64,000 bases of DNA from Geminicoccaceae bacterium (GTDB lineage: Bacteria; Pseudomonadota; Alphaproteobacteria; Geminicoccales; Geminicoccaceae), in contig JACKIN010000002.1 in the NCBI GenBank assembly GCA_020638495.1, positions 124,001-188,000 on the forward strand, written 5' to 3'. Positions within the stretch are counted from its first letter, which is position 1, and each line of letters begins with the position of its first letter. A model generated the notes under the pieces. It was not told the origin of the DNA. It did not search any database and worked only from the letters and a program-made list of their open reading frames with translations. The translations under genes were made by a program, and so were the position numbers. Positions 23,294-32,835 of the stretch are shown in pieces.

Positions 23294-24430
23294 TCACGCA
23301 AAGCCCCTGGCGCCACCCTCGCCGCCGACCTCGACCAGGCCCTCGGCCAGCGGGCGGGCGATGCCGGCCGGGTCCATCGCCCGCCCGGCGGTGACGTGAT
23401 CGTTCGCCCGTGCGGCCGGCCCGGGCGGCGGCGGCCGGCGCAGCTCGGCCAGCGTCTCACCGAGCGTGGCAGGGCGGGCTGCCGCACCATCGGCGATGGC
23501 GGCGGCGATGTGCTCGACGAGCGCACTCGTCGTCAGGGTGGGGCTGCCGGCCCGCCAGGCGGCGAGCGTCGCGGTCGTCACCAGTGCAGCACCTGGCACG
23601 GGCGAGGGCTGCAGATCCCTGGGATGATGGTCGTTGGCGAGCGCGAAGAGCTGGCGCTCGGCGCGGGTCAGATCGAGGGCGATGCTCGTCCCGTTCGCCC
23701 GGTCGAAGAGCGCGGCCGGCAGGCTCGAGCGACGCTCCGCCTCGAGCTCGACGAGCTCGTAGCGATAGGCGGACTCGGTCGGCTGCTCGAGATAGGCCGG
23801 CGTCGCCGCGAGCGCGGTCTCGAGGTCGCTGATCTCGCGCTCGGCCCCGAACTGCCCGATGCCGCCGAGCACGCCGCCGGCCAGGGTGCCGATTAGATCG
23901 AGCATCGGATCGCCCGTTCTGAAGACGTCGAAATCCTCAGCCGGCGCCCGCTTGGCCGCGGCGAGGTCGCGCTCCAGCGCCTGGTGGTCGGGATTGCGCC
24001 GGCGCCGGCTGCCGTCCTGGTAGGTCGAGCGGACCACGCGCTGGTCGAGCACCCGGTCGACGGCGGCCGGCAGCGCCCGCGGCGCGCCGATGAGGAGGAG
24101 GCAGGGGTCGGGTGCGGCGGTTGCGGAGGCCGAGAACGGAATCGGCAGGTCGCGCTCGAAGCCGGGCTCGAGCGGCCCGATGCCGACCAGGGCGATCGGC
24201 GCCGTCAGCGGATCGAGCCCGCGCCGCGCCGCCGGGTCGAGCCCGGCGAGCTCCTCGATCAAGGTGCTGCAGGAAGCCGCCTCGGGCCACGCCGAGGCGG
24301 CGGCTGGGCCGCCGGCGGGCTCGACCACCGCCGGCAGCTCCGCCACGGTCGTGGCCATCGGCGCGGCACCGGCGCAGGCGGTCAGCAGCGGCAACGGCAG
24401 GAGGCCGAACAGATCGCGGAAACGCAGCAT
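23294..24430 (-). CDS. Putative lipoprotein of unknown function (C-terminus frameshifted)
   Basis: About 378 aa as read. It starts with a lipoprotein signal (MLRFRDLFGLLPLPLLTAC; lipobox LTAC, Cys at residue 19) after a GAGG ribosome site. The exported part is Ala/Pro-rich, then helical (NPDHQALERDLAAAKRAP), with a Gly-rich hydrophobic stretch LIGTLAGGVLGGIG followed by ISDLETALAATPAYLEQP, a layout seen in some envelope lipoproteins. Family not recognised. The frame ends abruptly at 23294, while coding-like sequence continues to about 22948 in other frames. A CtrA-like box lies 39 bp upstream. Confidence 0.6.
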   Translation of the reverse strand: MLRFRDLFGLLPLPLLTACAGAAPMATTVAELPAVVEPAGGPAAASAWPEAASCSTLIEELAGLDPAARRGLDPLTAPIALVGIGPLEPGFERDLPIPFSASATAAPDPCLLLIGAPRALPAAVDRVLDQRVVRSTYQDGSRRRRNPDHQALERDLAAAKRAPAEDFDVFRTGDPMLDLIGTLAGGVLGGIGQFGAEREISDLETALAATPAYLEQPTESAYRYELVELEAERRSSLPAALFDRANGTSIALDLTRAERQLFALANDHHPRDLQPSPVPGAALVTTATLAAWRAGSPTLTTSALVEHIAAAIADGAAARPATLGETLAELRRPPPPGPAARANDHVTAGRAMDPAGIARPLAEGLVEVGGEGGARGFA

Positions 24431-24468
24431 CGGGCAACCTCGCAAGCGAGAATGCCCAAGAGCATAAA

Positions 24469-24483
24469 TTAACTTTTGGTTGA
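24469..24483. promoter_or_regulatory. CtrA-like box upstream of the lipoprotein gene
   Basis: TTAACTTTTGGTTGA: TTAA-N7-TTGA, one mismatch from the CtrA consensus, in an AT-rich island between the lipoprotein start and the glmM stop. It shares the core TTTTGGTT with the box at 27060. Confidence 0.35.
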
Positions 24484-24501
24484 ATTACAACCCGAAGGCG
24501 C

Positions 24502-25869
24502 TCAGGCCGTGACCGCCACGCGCTCGATCGCGTCGGCGACGGTCGAGATCACGTCCTCGAGCAGCGCCTCGTCGTCGGCCTCGACCATGACGCGGATCAA
24601 AGGCTCGGTGCCGGACGGCCGGACCACGAGGCGGCCGCGGCCAACCAGCCGCGCCTCGTTGGCCGCCAGCACCGTGGCCAGCGCCGGCCCCTGGAGGTCG
24701 ATGGCGCTGGCGACCCGGACATTGCGCAATTGCTGCGGCAAGGGCGCGAAGGAGCGGCCGATCTCGCTCATCGGGCGCTGGCTCCGGCAGAGCACCGCCA
24801 GCACCTGCAGGGCGGCGAGCAGCCCGTCGCCGGTGGTGGCGAAGTCGCTGAGCACGATGTGGCCGGACTGCTCGCCGCCGACATTGAAGCCGCCCTCGCG
24901 CATCCGCTCGACGACATAGCGGTCGCCGACCCTGGTGCGGTGGAGGTCGAGGCCGAGGCCCCTGAGGAAGCCCTCGAGGCCGAAATTGGACATCAGCGTC
25001 GCGACCACGCCGTCGCCACGCAGCCGGCCGTCCGCCATCCAGCTCTGGGCGATCAGCGCCAGGAGCTGGTCGCCGTCGACGAGCTGGCCCTGCTCGTCGA
25101 CGAGGATCAGGCGGTCGGCATCGCCGTCGAGGGCGATCCCGAGATCGGCCTTGTGCTCGAGCACCGCCGCCTTGATCGTCTCGGGATAGGTGGAGCCGCA
25201 GCCGGCATTGATGTTGCGGCCGTTCGGCTGGACGCCGAGGCCGACGACCTCCGCACCGAGCTCGAAGAAGAGCTCGGGGGCGATGTGGTAGGCGGACCCG
25301 TTGGCGCAATCGACCACGATCTTGCGCCCGCCCAGCTCGGCACCGCGCGGGAAGCTGCTCTTCAGGTTCTCGACATAGCGCCCACGGGCATCCTCGTAGC
25401 GCATCGCCCGGCCGATCTCGTCCGGCGGTGCCTCGCCGTCGGCCGCCATGGCCTCCATCCGCGCCTCGATCTCGGCCTCGAGCGCATCGGAGAGCTTGAA
25501 GCCATCCGGGCCGAAGAGCTTGATGCCGTTGTCCTCGTAGGGATTGTGCGAGGCCGAGACCATGACCCCGAGATCGGCCCTGAGCGAGCGGGTAAGGAAG
25601 GCCACGGCCGGCGTCGGCACCGGACCTGTCAGCATCACCCGCATGCCGGCGGAGAGAAATCCCGCCGTCAGCGCGTTCTCGATCATGTAGCCGGAAAGCC
25701 GCGTGTCCTTACCGATGACAACGCGGTTCTCGTGACGGCGGCCGTGCTGGCCGGCGCGCCTGAACAGGCCGCCCGCGGCACGACCCAGCGCCAGGGCCAC
25801 CTCGGCGGTCATCGGGTGGGTGTTGCTGGTGCCGCGAATACCGTCCGTTCCGAACATCCGGCGTTGCAT
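24502..25869 (-). CDS. glmM: Phosphoglucosamine mutase
   Basis: 455 aa, full length. It converts glucosamine-6-P to glucosamine-1-P for UDP-GlcNAc synthesis (peptidoglycan and LPS). The active-site phosphoserine is in VSASHNPYEDNGIK (about 105), the Mg-binding loop is ALDGDADR (about 250), the sugar-binding loop is GGEQSGHIV, and the phosphate-binding loop is RPSGTEPLIRVMVE. Start MQRRMFGTDGIRG; homologues usually begin at the internal MFGTDG-type Met, four residues later. No folP or ftsH neighbour. Confidence 0.96.
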   Translation of the reverse strand: MQRRMFGTDGIRGTSNTHPMTAEVALALGRAAGGLFRRAGQHGRRHENRVVIGKDTRLSGYMIENALTAGFLSAGMRVMLTGPVPTPAVAFLTRSLRADLGVMVSASHNPYEDNGIKLFGPDGFKLSDALEAEIEARMEAMAADGEAPPDEIGRAMRYEDARGRYVENLKSSFPRGAELGGRKIVVDCANGSAYHIAPELFFELGAEVVGLGVQPNGRNINAGCGSTYPETIKAAVLEHKADLGIALDGDADRLILVDEQGQLVDGDQLLALIAQSWMADGRLRGDGVVATLMSNFGLEGFLRGLGLDLHRTRVGDRYVVERMREGGFNVGGEQSGHIVLSDFATTGDGLLAALQVLAVLCRSQRPMSEIGRSFAPLPQQLRNVRVASAIDLQGPALATVLAANEARLVGRGRLVVRPSGTEPLIRVMVEADDEALLEDVISTVADAIERVAVTA

Positions 25870-26046
25870 CGATCAGTCGTCCTCGTGCTGCGGAGCAATG
25901 GCAGGTCGAAGGGCCGATCCGGGAAGCTGGTCGCGCAGGGTTAAGCCCCCGACGCCTCCGGGTAGGTGCTCGACGAATTCGGCCGTTCGGCCGGCATTCT
26001 CTCGGACTAAGCTCCGTCCAGGTCAACCTTTCCCGCTTGCGCAATC

Positions 26047-26268
26047 ATGGCAGCCGCCCGCGACACCCCCTTCATGCCGGTCGAGATCATCCGGCCGAGC
26101 GGCCAAGTCGAGCGACCCGAGCGCCGGCAGGGGGCAGCAGGGTTTCGACCCTACGTGGCGGGTGACTTCTTGCCGCCCGGCTCGCCGCCCAATCCCGTCG
26201 AGCGACGCGAGCGGCGCCGGTCGCGCGGCGCCGACCAGCGCGGCCGCCGGATCGATATCGTCTCCTGA
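26047..26268 (+). CDS. Possible small hypothetical protein, 73 aa
   Basis: Basic, Pro/Arg-rich peptide (MPVEIIRPSGQVERPERRQ, GFRPYVAGDFLPPGSPPNP) ending in a very basic tail and RRIDIVS. No clear ribosome site and no recognised family. The 177-bp gap upstream separates it from glmM. It may be real but is weakly supported. Confidence 0.35.
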   Translation: MAAARDTPFMPVEIIRPSGQVERPERRQGAAGFRPYVAGDFLPPGSPPNPVERRERRRSRGADQRGRRIDIVS

Positions 26269-26358
26269 CGGGACGGCTGCGACCGGCGCCCGCCTCGCCG
26301 GCTCGGCTCCCGCCGACCCGCTCTGGCTCGGCCTGTTCCTCGGGTTCGGCCGGTCGCC

Positions 26359-26967
26359 TCAAGTTCGACCGGCAAGGGTCTCGAACATGACGATGCAGCC
26401 GCGCCGCGCCGGATCGACCGACGGCGCGGAGAGGGCCACGGCGATCGCCTGGGCGGTGCGCACCTTGCCCGGCGAGACATAGGTCGCGTTGAAGCCGGCC
26501 CGGGCCATCCGCCCGTCGAGCAGGCTCGTCCACATGTCGCGCATGCCGGGGCCGCGCAGGATCATGATGTTGTCGAGGCGCTGGCCCACGGTCGCCTTGG
26601 GGTCGAGATTGAGCCAGAAGGCGAAGGCGCGGTTCATCTGGCGGATCGCCCGGTCGCCGTCGATGATCAGGGACGGCAGCGGGCACGCTTCCAGCACCCG
26701 GACGAGATCCTGGGTGTTGCCGGCGAGCGCCAGCTTGTCCACGTCCCGCTGCATCGTCTCGGTGCGCAGCCGGGCATGCACCAGCGCATAGGTGCGCAGC
26801 GTCGAGGCGAGATTTGTCCGCTCGGGCGTCGCCGATGCGACCTCGTTGACGAGGCCGGAAAGCCGCAGATGCCGCTGCTGTGCCACGGCCTTGAGGTATT
26901 CCCAGAACTCGCTTTCCAGCTTGATCGAGGTTCGGACCTCACCGATCCGCATGGTCTTGCGGATCAT
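26359..26967 (-). CDS. Ribbon-helix-helix / PAS-like regulator
   Basis: 202 aa with two modules. Residues 1-60 (IRKTMRIGEVRTSIKLESEFWEYL, then HLRLSGLVNEV) match the alphaproteobacterial RHH_4-type ribbon-helix-helix domain, a DNA-binding dimer. Residues 85-195 look like a PAS domain (LPSLIIDGDRAIRQMNRAFAFWLNL, DNIMILRGPGMRDMW, GFNATYVSPGKVRTAQAIAVAL, GCIVMFETLAG). It is divergent from the large RTX gene with a 150-bp AT-rich gap carrying a CtrA-like box, so it could control that gene. No heme- or flavin-binding residue is obvious. The start at 26967 is preferred over a TTG at 26982. Confidence 0.7.
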   Translation of the reverse strand: MIRKTMRIGEVRTSIKLESEFWEYLKAVAQQRHLRLSGLVNEVASATPERTNLASTLRTYALVHARLRTETMQRDVDKLALAGNTQDLVRVLEACPLPSLIIDGDRAIRQMNRAFAFWLNLDPKATVGQRLDNIMILRGPGMRDMWTSLLDGRMARAGFNATYVSPGKVRTAQAIAVALSAPSVDPARRGCIVMFETLAGRT

Positions 26968-27059
26968 GTGGCACAGTTCCAACGCGCAGCGTGCATACGC
27001 ACCATGATATTCACCTCAGCGCCTATTCTCGATTGAGAAGAGTAAATGCGCTCTATAGG

Positions 27060-27074
27060 TTAGGTTTTGGTTAA
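27060..27074. promoter_or_regulatory. CtrA-like box in the RTX/RHH-PAS divergent region
   Basis: TTAGGTTTTGGTTAA: one mismatch from TTAA-N7-TTAA, 46 bp before the RTX gene. It shares nine consecutive bases (GTTTTGGTT versus CTTTTGGTT, differing only in the first) with the box at 24469. Confidence 0.35.
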
Positions 27075-27120
27075 CGCGAATGACAAAAAGCCGAACTCGC
27101 CTACGACGCAGGAGCGCAAC

Positions 27121-29556
27121 ATGACCGAACGGACTGGGTCGGACTGGCCAGTCGACGGGTTGGAACCGATTGTGGTCGCGCAGGCCGAATCCGCCCAGGA
27201 AGCCAGCGGCCAGCCACGTGTGCTGGTCCAGGAGCCGGCCGCCGTCGAGGAGGTCGAGGCGGTCGCCGCCCCTGCGTCGACGCCGGTCGACCCGGAAACC
27301 CTCGGCATCGCCCCGGTCGACGCGGGCGAACGACGGGTCATCGCCGTGACACCCGGCACGACCGTGGTCCTCGACGACCCGGCCTTCGATCCGTCCCGTG
27401 CCGTCTATGCGGTCGACGGGCTCGACCTCGTGGTCACCCAGCCCAACGGCGGGGTCCTGGTGCTCGTCGGCTTCTTCGCGCCGAGCGAGGCGCCGCCGGA
27501 GCTCAGCGTGCTCGGCGCGCCGGCGACCTCGGCCCCTGTCCTCCTGCAGCAGGCCGAGGCGGCACCGGTGCTCGACGACCAGAGCGGCGTCGAGCCGGCG
27601 GCCGGACCGGTGACCGGACCGCAGGGCGGCGGCGGCGCGGGCTTCACGGCTTACGACGCGGGCTCGATCGGCGAAGGCCTCGACCCGCTCGGGCCACTCG
27701 GGCCGACCTCGCTCCTCTACAGCGCCCCCGATCCGGAGGTCGGCAACACCTTCGTCGGCGACGAAGATGGCAACGGCGGCATCAACCCGCCGCCGCCCAC
27801 CGGGCCGGTGGTGACCATGCAGTCGAATATCTCGGCGACCGTCGGAGAGGTATCGGGACCGGGCTTCAACCCGAAGACGACGCCCGTCCTGCCCTTGAGC
27901 CAGAGCGCGCTGACGCCGGACGGCGTCGATCGCGAGGGGCTCAGCTACCAGAAGTGGCTGGCGAGCAAGGGCCCTATCGATCCGCTCGCCCTCGACAGCA
28001 TCAACAGCGTCGACGAGGGCAACGTCACGCTCGATATCGAGCGCGAGGTCTTCATCCGCTTCGTCAACGAGAACTCGTACTCGGTGGACAGCGTGTTCGT
28101 TCACGACATCGCCCCCGACGGGTCGATCGTGAACGTGCGGCTGGCCTTCGACGGCACCAATGTCCCCCAGGATGCCTTTGCCGAGCTCAAGACCGTGCAG
28201 CCCGGAACGGAGATCTCCCTCGGCAGGTTCGCAGCCGGCACACCCATCGGCATTCTCTTTCTCAACGACGGGTTCCGCGAGAACGACTTCGCCAAATTGC
28301 AGGGCGGCCGGTACGAGGTGCGCGATCCGCTGACCGGCGAGATCGCCAAGATCACGGATGTTCATCCCACCGACAAGCCCCAGCTCAATCCACTGCTCGT
28401 GCACATTGCCGACGACGGCACGGAAACCGTGCTCAAGGGGCAGGACGGGAACCGCATCTTCTCGGCCGACGCGACTCCCGCGTCGCCCAATCAGAACGTG
28501 ATCAATCCCGACGGGCTCGGCCATTTCGTTTCGGGCTGGGACGCCGGCAACGGGCTCCTGCTCGCCGGTGTCGACGACGGCATCGGGACGTTCAGGGATC
28601 TCAGCTTCGACGATCTGGTTATTGGCGTGCGCTTCGGCTCACCCCTGAACAACACGCTGGTCATCGAGGCCTTCGAGAACGGTGTGGACATCCAGATCAC
28701 CGACGCGGACAGCACGGAGATGGCCTCGGCCACCATCGCGCTGAACGGGTTCGCGGGCGACACCCTGCTGCTCGATCCCAGCGTCGCGGCCGGCACCGGC
28801 ATCACCGTGACGCAGGTCAGCGACACGCTGATCGAGCTCCAGGGGCTCGCCTCGATCGACGCCTACCAGCAGGTGATCAATGCCGCATCGATCGGCATCG
28901 ACCTCCAGAACCCCGAGTTCGGCGAGCGGCAGATCGAGGTCGGCGTGACCGACCCCGATGGCCTGACCGGCACGGGCACGACCACCATCGACGTCCAGAA
29001 CAACCTTCTGACCGGGCCCGGCGACGGCAGTGGCAACGACACGATCATCGGCACAGCACCCGGTGACGGCCAGTCCGGCGACGACGTCATCAGCGGGCGG
29101 GGTGGCGACGACACCATCTTCGGCATGGGCGGCAACGACTTCGTCGATGGCGGCGACGGCCTCGACACGATCGACGTGAGCCAGCCCGGCATGAACACGG
29201 TCATCGGCGGGCCGCAGCCGGACCGGATCGTTCTCGGCCCCGGCGCCGATGTCGTGAGGATTACCGGCCTCTCCGACGGTGCCGACACGATCAGCTTCTT
29301 CAATGCCTCGGAGGGCGACAAGCTGGACCTCGTGGAGCTGTTTCGGGACAGCGACATCACCGCCGGCAACATCGCGGACTATGTCCAGACCGGCGCCATC
29401 TCCGGCGGCATCAGCGTGCAGGTCGACCTGGATGGCCGGGGCGGCGACGCCAGATTCGTGGACATCGCCTATCTGCAGAACACGACCGGCGTCGTGGCCG
29501 GCGGGGATCCGTCGAGCTTCGTGATCATCCCCGGCGCCGAGCCGCCGGTGAGCTGA
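27121..29556 (+). CDS. Large acidic RTX/DUF4114 protein, probable type I secretion substrate
   Basis: 811 aa, very acidic, no Sec signal and no Cys-rich region. The start at 27121 follows AGGAG. The N-terminal 240 residues are low-complexity and Pro/Ala/Glu-rich. Residues about 300-520 contain a DUF4114-like core (PLLVHIADDGTETVLKG, then INPDGLGHFVSGWDAGNGLLLAG and FRDLSFDDLVIGVRFG). Residues about 640-720 hold a few RTX nonapeptides (GGDDTIFGMGGNDFVDGGDG) that bind Ca2+, followed by a C-terminal type I target region. It should be exported by an HlyB/HlyD/TolC-type system, which is not in the window. Role in adhesion or biofilm is a guess. A strong terminator follows. Confidence 0.75.
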   Translation: MTERTGSDWPVDGLEPIVVAQAESAQEASGQPRVLVQEPAAVEEVEAVAAPASTPVDPETLGIAPVDAGERRVIAVTPGTTVVLDDPAFDPSRAVYAVDGLDLVVTQPNGGVLVLVGFFAPSEAPPELSVLGAPATSAPVLLQQAEAAPVLDDQSGVEPAAGPVTGPQGGGGAGFTAYDAGSIGEGLDPLGPLGPTSLLYSAPDPEVGNTFVGDEDGNGGINPPPPTGPVVTMQSNISATVGEVSGPGFNPKTTPVLPLSQSALTPDGVDREGLSYQKWLASKGPIDPLALDSINSVDEGNVTLDIEREVFIRFVNENSYSVDSVFVHDIAPDGSIVNVRLAFDGTNVPQDAFAELKTVQPGTEISLGRFAAGTPIGILFLNDGFRENDFAKLQGGRYEVRDPLTGEIAKITDVHPTDKPQLNPLLVHIADDGTETVLKGQDGNRIFSADATPASPNQNVINPDGLGHFVSGWDAGNGLLLAGVDDGIGTFRDLSFDDLVIGVRFGSPLNNTLVIEAFENGVDIQITDADSTEMASATIALNGFAGDTLLLDPSVAAGTGITVTQVSDTLIELQGLASIDAYQQVINAASIGIDLQNPEFGERQIEVGVTDPDGLTGTGTTTIDVQNNLLTGPGDGSGNDTIIGTAPGDGQSGDDVISGRGGDDTIFGMGGNDFVDGGDGLDTIDVSQPGMNTVIGGPQPDRIVLGPGADVVRITGLSDGADTISFFNASEGDKLDLVELFRDSDITAGNIADYVQTGAISGGISVQVDLDGRGGDARFVDIAYLQNTTGVVAGGDPSSFVIIPGAEPPVS

Positions 29557-29578
29557 GGCCGACCGGGCAATCGCGAGA

Positions 29579-29604
29579 GGGCCGGCCCTGGTGCCGGCCC
29601 TTTT
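29579..29604 (+). terminator. Rho-independent terminator of the RTX gene
   Basis: GGGCCGGC, then CCTGGT, then GCCGGCCC with TTTTCCTTTCC: perfect 8-bp stem and T-rich tail, 23 nt after the stop codon. Confidence 0.85.
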
Positions 29605-29764
29605 CCTTTCCGGCCGGATGCCCGCGGATCCGGCGGGCGTCGCGCTGTTGCGCCGCAGCAAGGCCATGCCGGTGCGACGCCGGTCGCCTTGAAGAGCCGC
29701 CCCAAGGTCGGTAGACAGGCGGCGGCTTGCGATGGGCATCTGGCTGAATAGGGAGCGAAACCGC

Positions 29765-30709
29765 ATGGCTCGCAGGAAGATCGCACTGGTCGGGGCCGGC
29801 CAGATCGGCGGCACGCTGGCGTTGCTCGCCGGGCTCAAGGATCTGGGCGACGTCGTCCTCTTCGATGTCGCCGAGGGCATGCCGGCCGGCAAGGCGCTCG
29901 ATCTGGTGCAGAGCTCGCCGGTCGAGGGCTTCGACGCGCGGCTCACCGGCACCAACGACTATGCCGGCATCGCCGGCGCCGACGTGGTCATCGTGACGGC
30001 GGGCATCCCGCGCAAGCCCGGCATGAGCCGCGACGACCTCATCGCCACCAATGCCGGCGTCATCAAGACCGTGGGCGAAGCGATCAAGCAGCATTGCCCG
30101 GATGCCTTCGTGATCGTCATCACCAACCCGCTCGATGCGATGGTCTGGGTCATGCAGAAGGTGAGCGGTCTGCCCGCCGCCCGTGTGGTGGGCATGGCCG
30201 GCGTGCTCGACAGCGCGCGCTTTCGCTGGTTCCTCGCCGAGGAATTCGACGTCTCGGTCGAGGACGTGACGGCCTTCGTGCTGGGTGGCCACGGCGACAG
30301 CATGGTGCCGCTGGTGCGCTACTCGACGGTCGCCGGCATTCCGTTGCCCGACCTGGTGAAGATGGGCTGGACGACGCAGGATAAGCTCGACGCCATCGTC
30401 CAGCGGACCCGTGACGGTGGTGCCGAGATCGTCGGCCTCCTGAAGACCGGCTCCGCCTTCTATGCGCCGGCCGCCTCGGCGATCGCCATGGCCGAGAGCT
30501 TTCTCAAGGACAAGAAGCGCGTGCTGCCTTGCGCCGCACAGCTCAGCGGGCAATACGGCGTCGACGGCCTCTATGTCGGCGTGCCGGTGGTGATCGGGGC
30601 GGGCGGCGTCGAGCGCATCGTCGAGATCGAGCTCGACCCGGCCGAGCGGGCCGCCTTCGACAAGTCCGTGGCCGCCGTCAAGGGCCTCTGCGACGCCGTC
30701 CAGCTCTAG
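29765..30709 (+). CDS. mdh: Malate dehydrogenase (LDH-like type)
   Basis: 314 aa. NAD-dependent malate/oxaloacetate interconversion. The Rossmann start is KIALVGAGQIGGTLA. DLIATNAGVIK and VITNPLDAMVWV surround the substrate loop (IPRKPGMSRDDL contributes substrate Arg residues). The catalytic His is in GGHGDSMVPLVRYS. The Arg-rich substrate loop and length fit the alphaproteobacterial MDH group rather than lactate dehydrogenase. ATG at 29765 with an AGGGAG ribosome site; an upstream ATG at 29732 is less likely. First gene of the TCA block, 11 nt before sucC. Confidence 0.96.
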   Translation: MARRKIALVGAGQIGGTLALLAGLKDLGDVVLFDVAEGMPAGKALDLVQSSPVEGFDARLTGTNDYAGIAGADVVIVTAGIPRKPGMSRDDLIATNAGVIKTVGEAIKQHCPDAFVIVITNPLDAMVWVMQKVSGLPAARVVGMAGVLDSARFRWFLAEEFDVSVEDVTAFVLGGHGDSMVPLVRYSTVAGIPLPDLVKMGWTTQDKLDAIVQRTRDGGAEIVGLLKTGSAFYAPAASAIAMAESFLKDKKRVLPCAAQLSGQYGVDGLYVGVPVVIGAGGVERIVEIELDPAERAAFDKSVAAVKGLCDAVQL

Positions 30710-30720
30710 GAGCTTCTGCG

Positions 30721-31889
<1,169 letters not shown>

Positions 31890-31890
<1 letters not shown>

Positions 31891-32768
31891 TGGCCGTGCT
31901 CATCGACGCCTCGACCAAGGTCATCTGCCAGGGCTTCACCGGCGCCCAGGGCACCTTCCATTCCGAGCAGGCGATCGCCTACGGCACGCGGATGGTCGGC
32001 GGGGTCACGCCCGGCAAGGGCGGCGAGAAGCATCTGGGCCTGCCGGTCTTCGATACCGTCAAGGCGGCGGCCGAAGGCACCGGCGCCGATGCGAGCGTGA
32101 TCTACGTCCCGGCCCCCTTCGCGGCGGATGCGATCCTCGAGGCGATCGAGGCCGGCATCGGGCTGGTCGTCTGCATCACCGAAGGCATCCCGGTGCTCGA
32201 CATGGTCAAGGTCCGCCGCGCCCTCACGGGCTCGACGACCCGGCTGGTCGGCCCCAACTGTCCGGGCGTCATCACGCCCGGCGGCTGCAAGATCGGCATC
32301 ATGCCGGGCCATATCCACAAGCCCGGCAGCATCGGCATCGTCTCGCGCTCGGGCACCCTCACCTATGAGGCGGTGGCGCAGACCACGGCCGCCGGGCTCG
32401 GCCAGTCGACCTGCGTCGGCATCGGCGGCGACCCGGTCAAGGGGATGGAGTTCATCGACGTGCTCGAGCTCTTCCTCGCCGACGACGCGACCCAGGGCAT
32501 CATCATGATCGGCGAGATCGGCGGCACCGCCGAGGAGGACGCGGCCGAGTTCCTCCGCTCGCAGCCCGTGAAGAAGCCGGTCGCCGGGTTCATCGCCGGC
32601 CGCACCGCACCGCCCGGGCGCCGGATGGGCCATGCCGGCGCCATCATCTCCGGCGGCAAGGGCGGGGCCGAGGAGAAGCTCGAGGCCATGCGCGCTGCCG
32701 GCATCGTGATCGCGGAAAATCCGGCCGGCATCGGCAAGGCCATGGTGGAGGCGCTCGGCCGGGCCTAA
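31890..32768 (+). CDS. sucD: Succinyl-CoA synthetase, alpha subunit
   Basis: 292 aa. CoA-binding N-terminal Rossmann domain (VICQGFTGAQGTFHSEQAIAYG) and ligase domain. The phosphohistidine is in MGHAGAIISGGKGGAEEKL near residue 247. GPNCPGVITPGGCKIGIMPGHIH is diagnostic. Translationally coupled to sucC by a one-base overlap; sucA follows after 67 nt. Confidence 0.97.
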
Positions 32769-32835
32769 GAACCTGTCCGAGAGGTCGGGCTCCGGGGGCT
32801 GGGCGGACCGGCGATCGAGGGGTGGCACGAGGGCT

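Noticed and set aside
27067..27120. Start of the RTX protein at 27067
   Set aside because: The ATG at 27121 has an AGGAG site, while the upstream start overlaps the CtrA-like box and has none.
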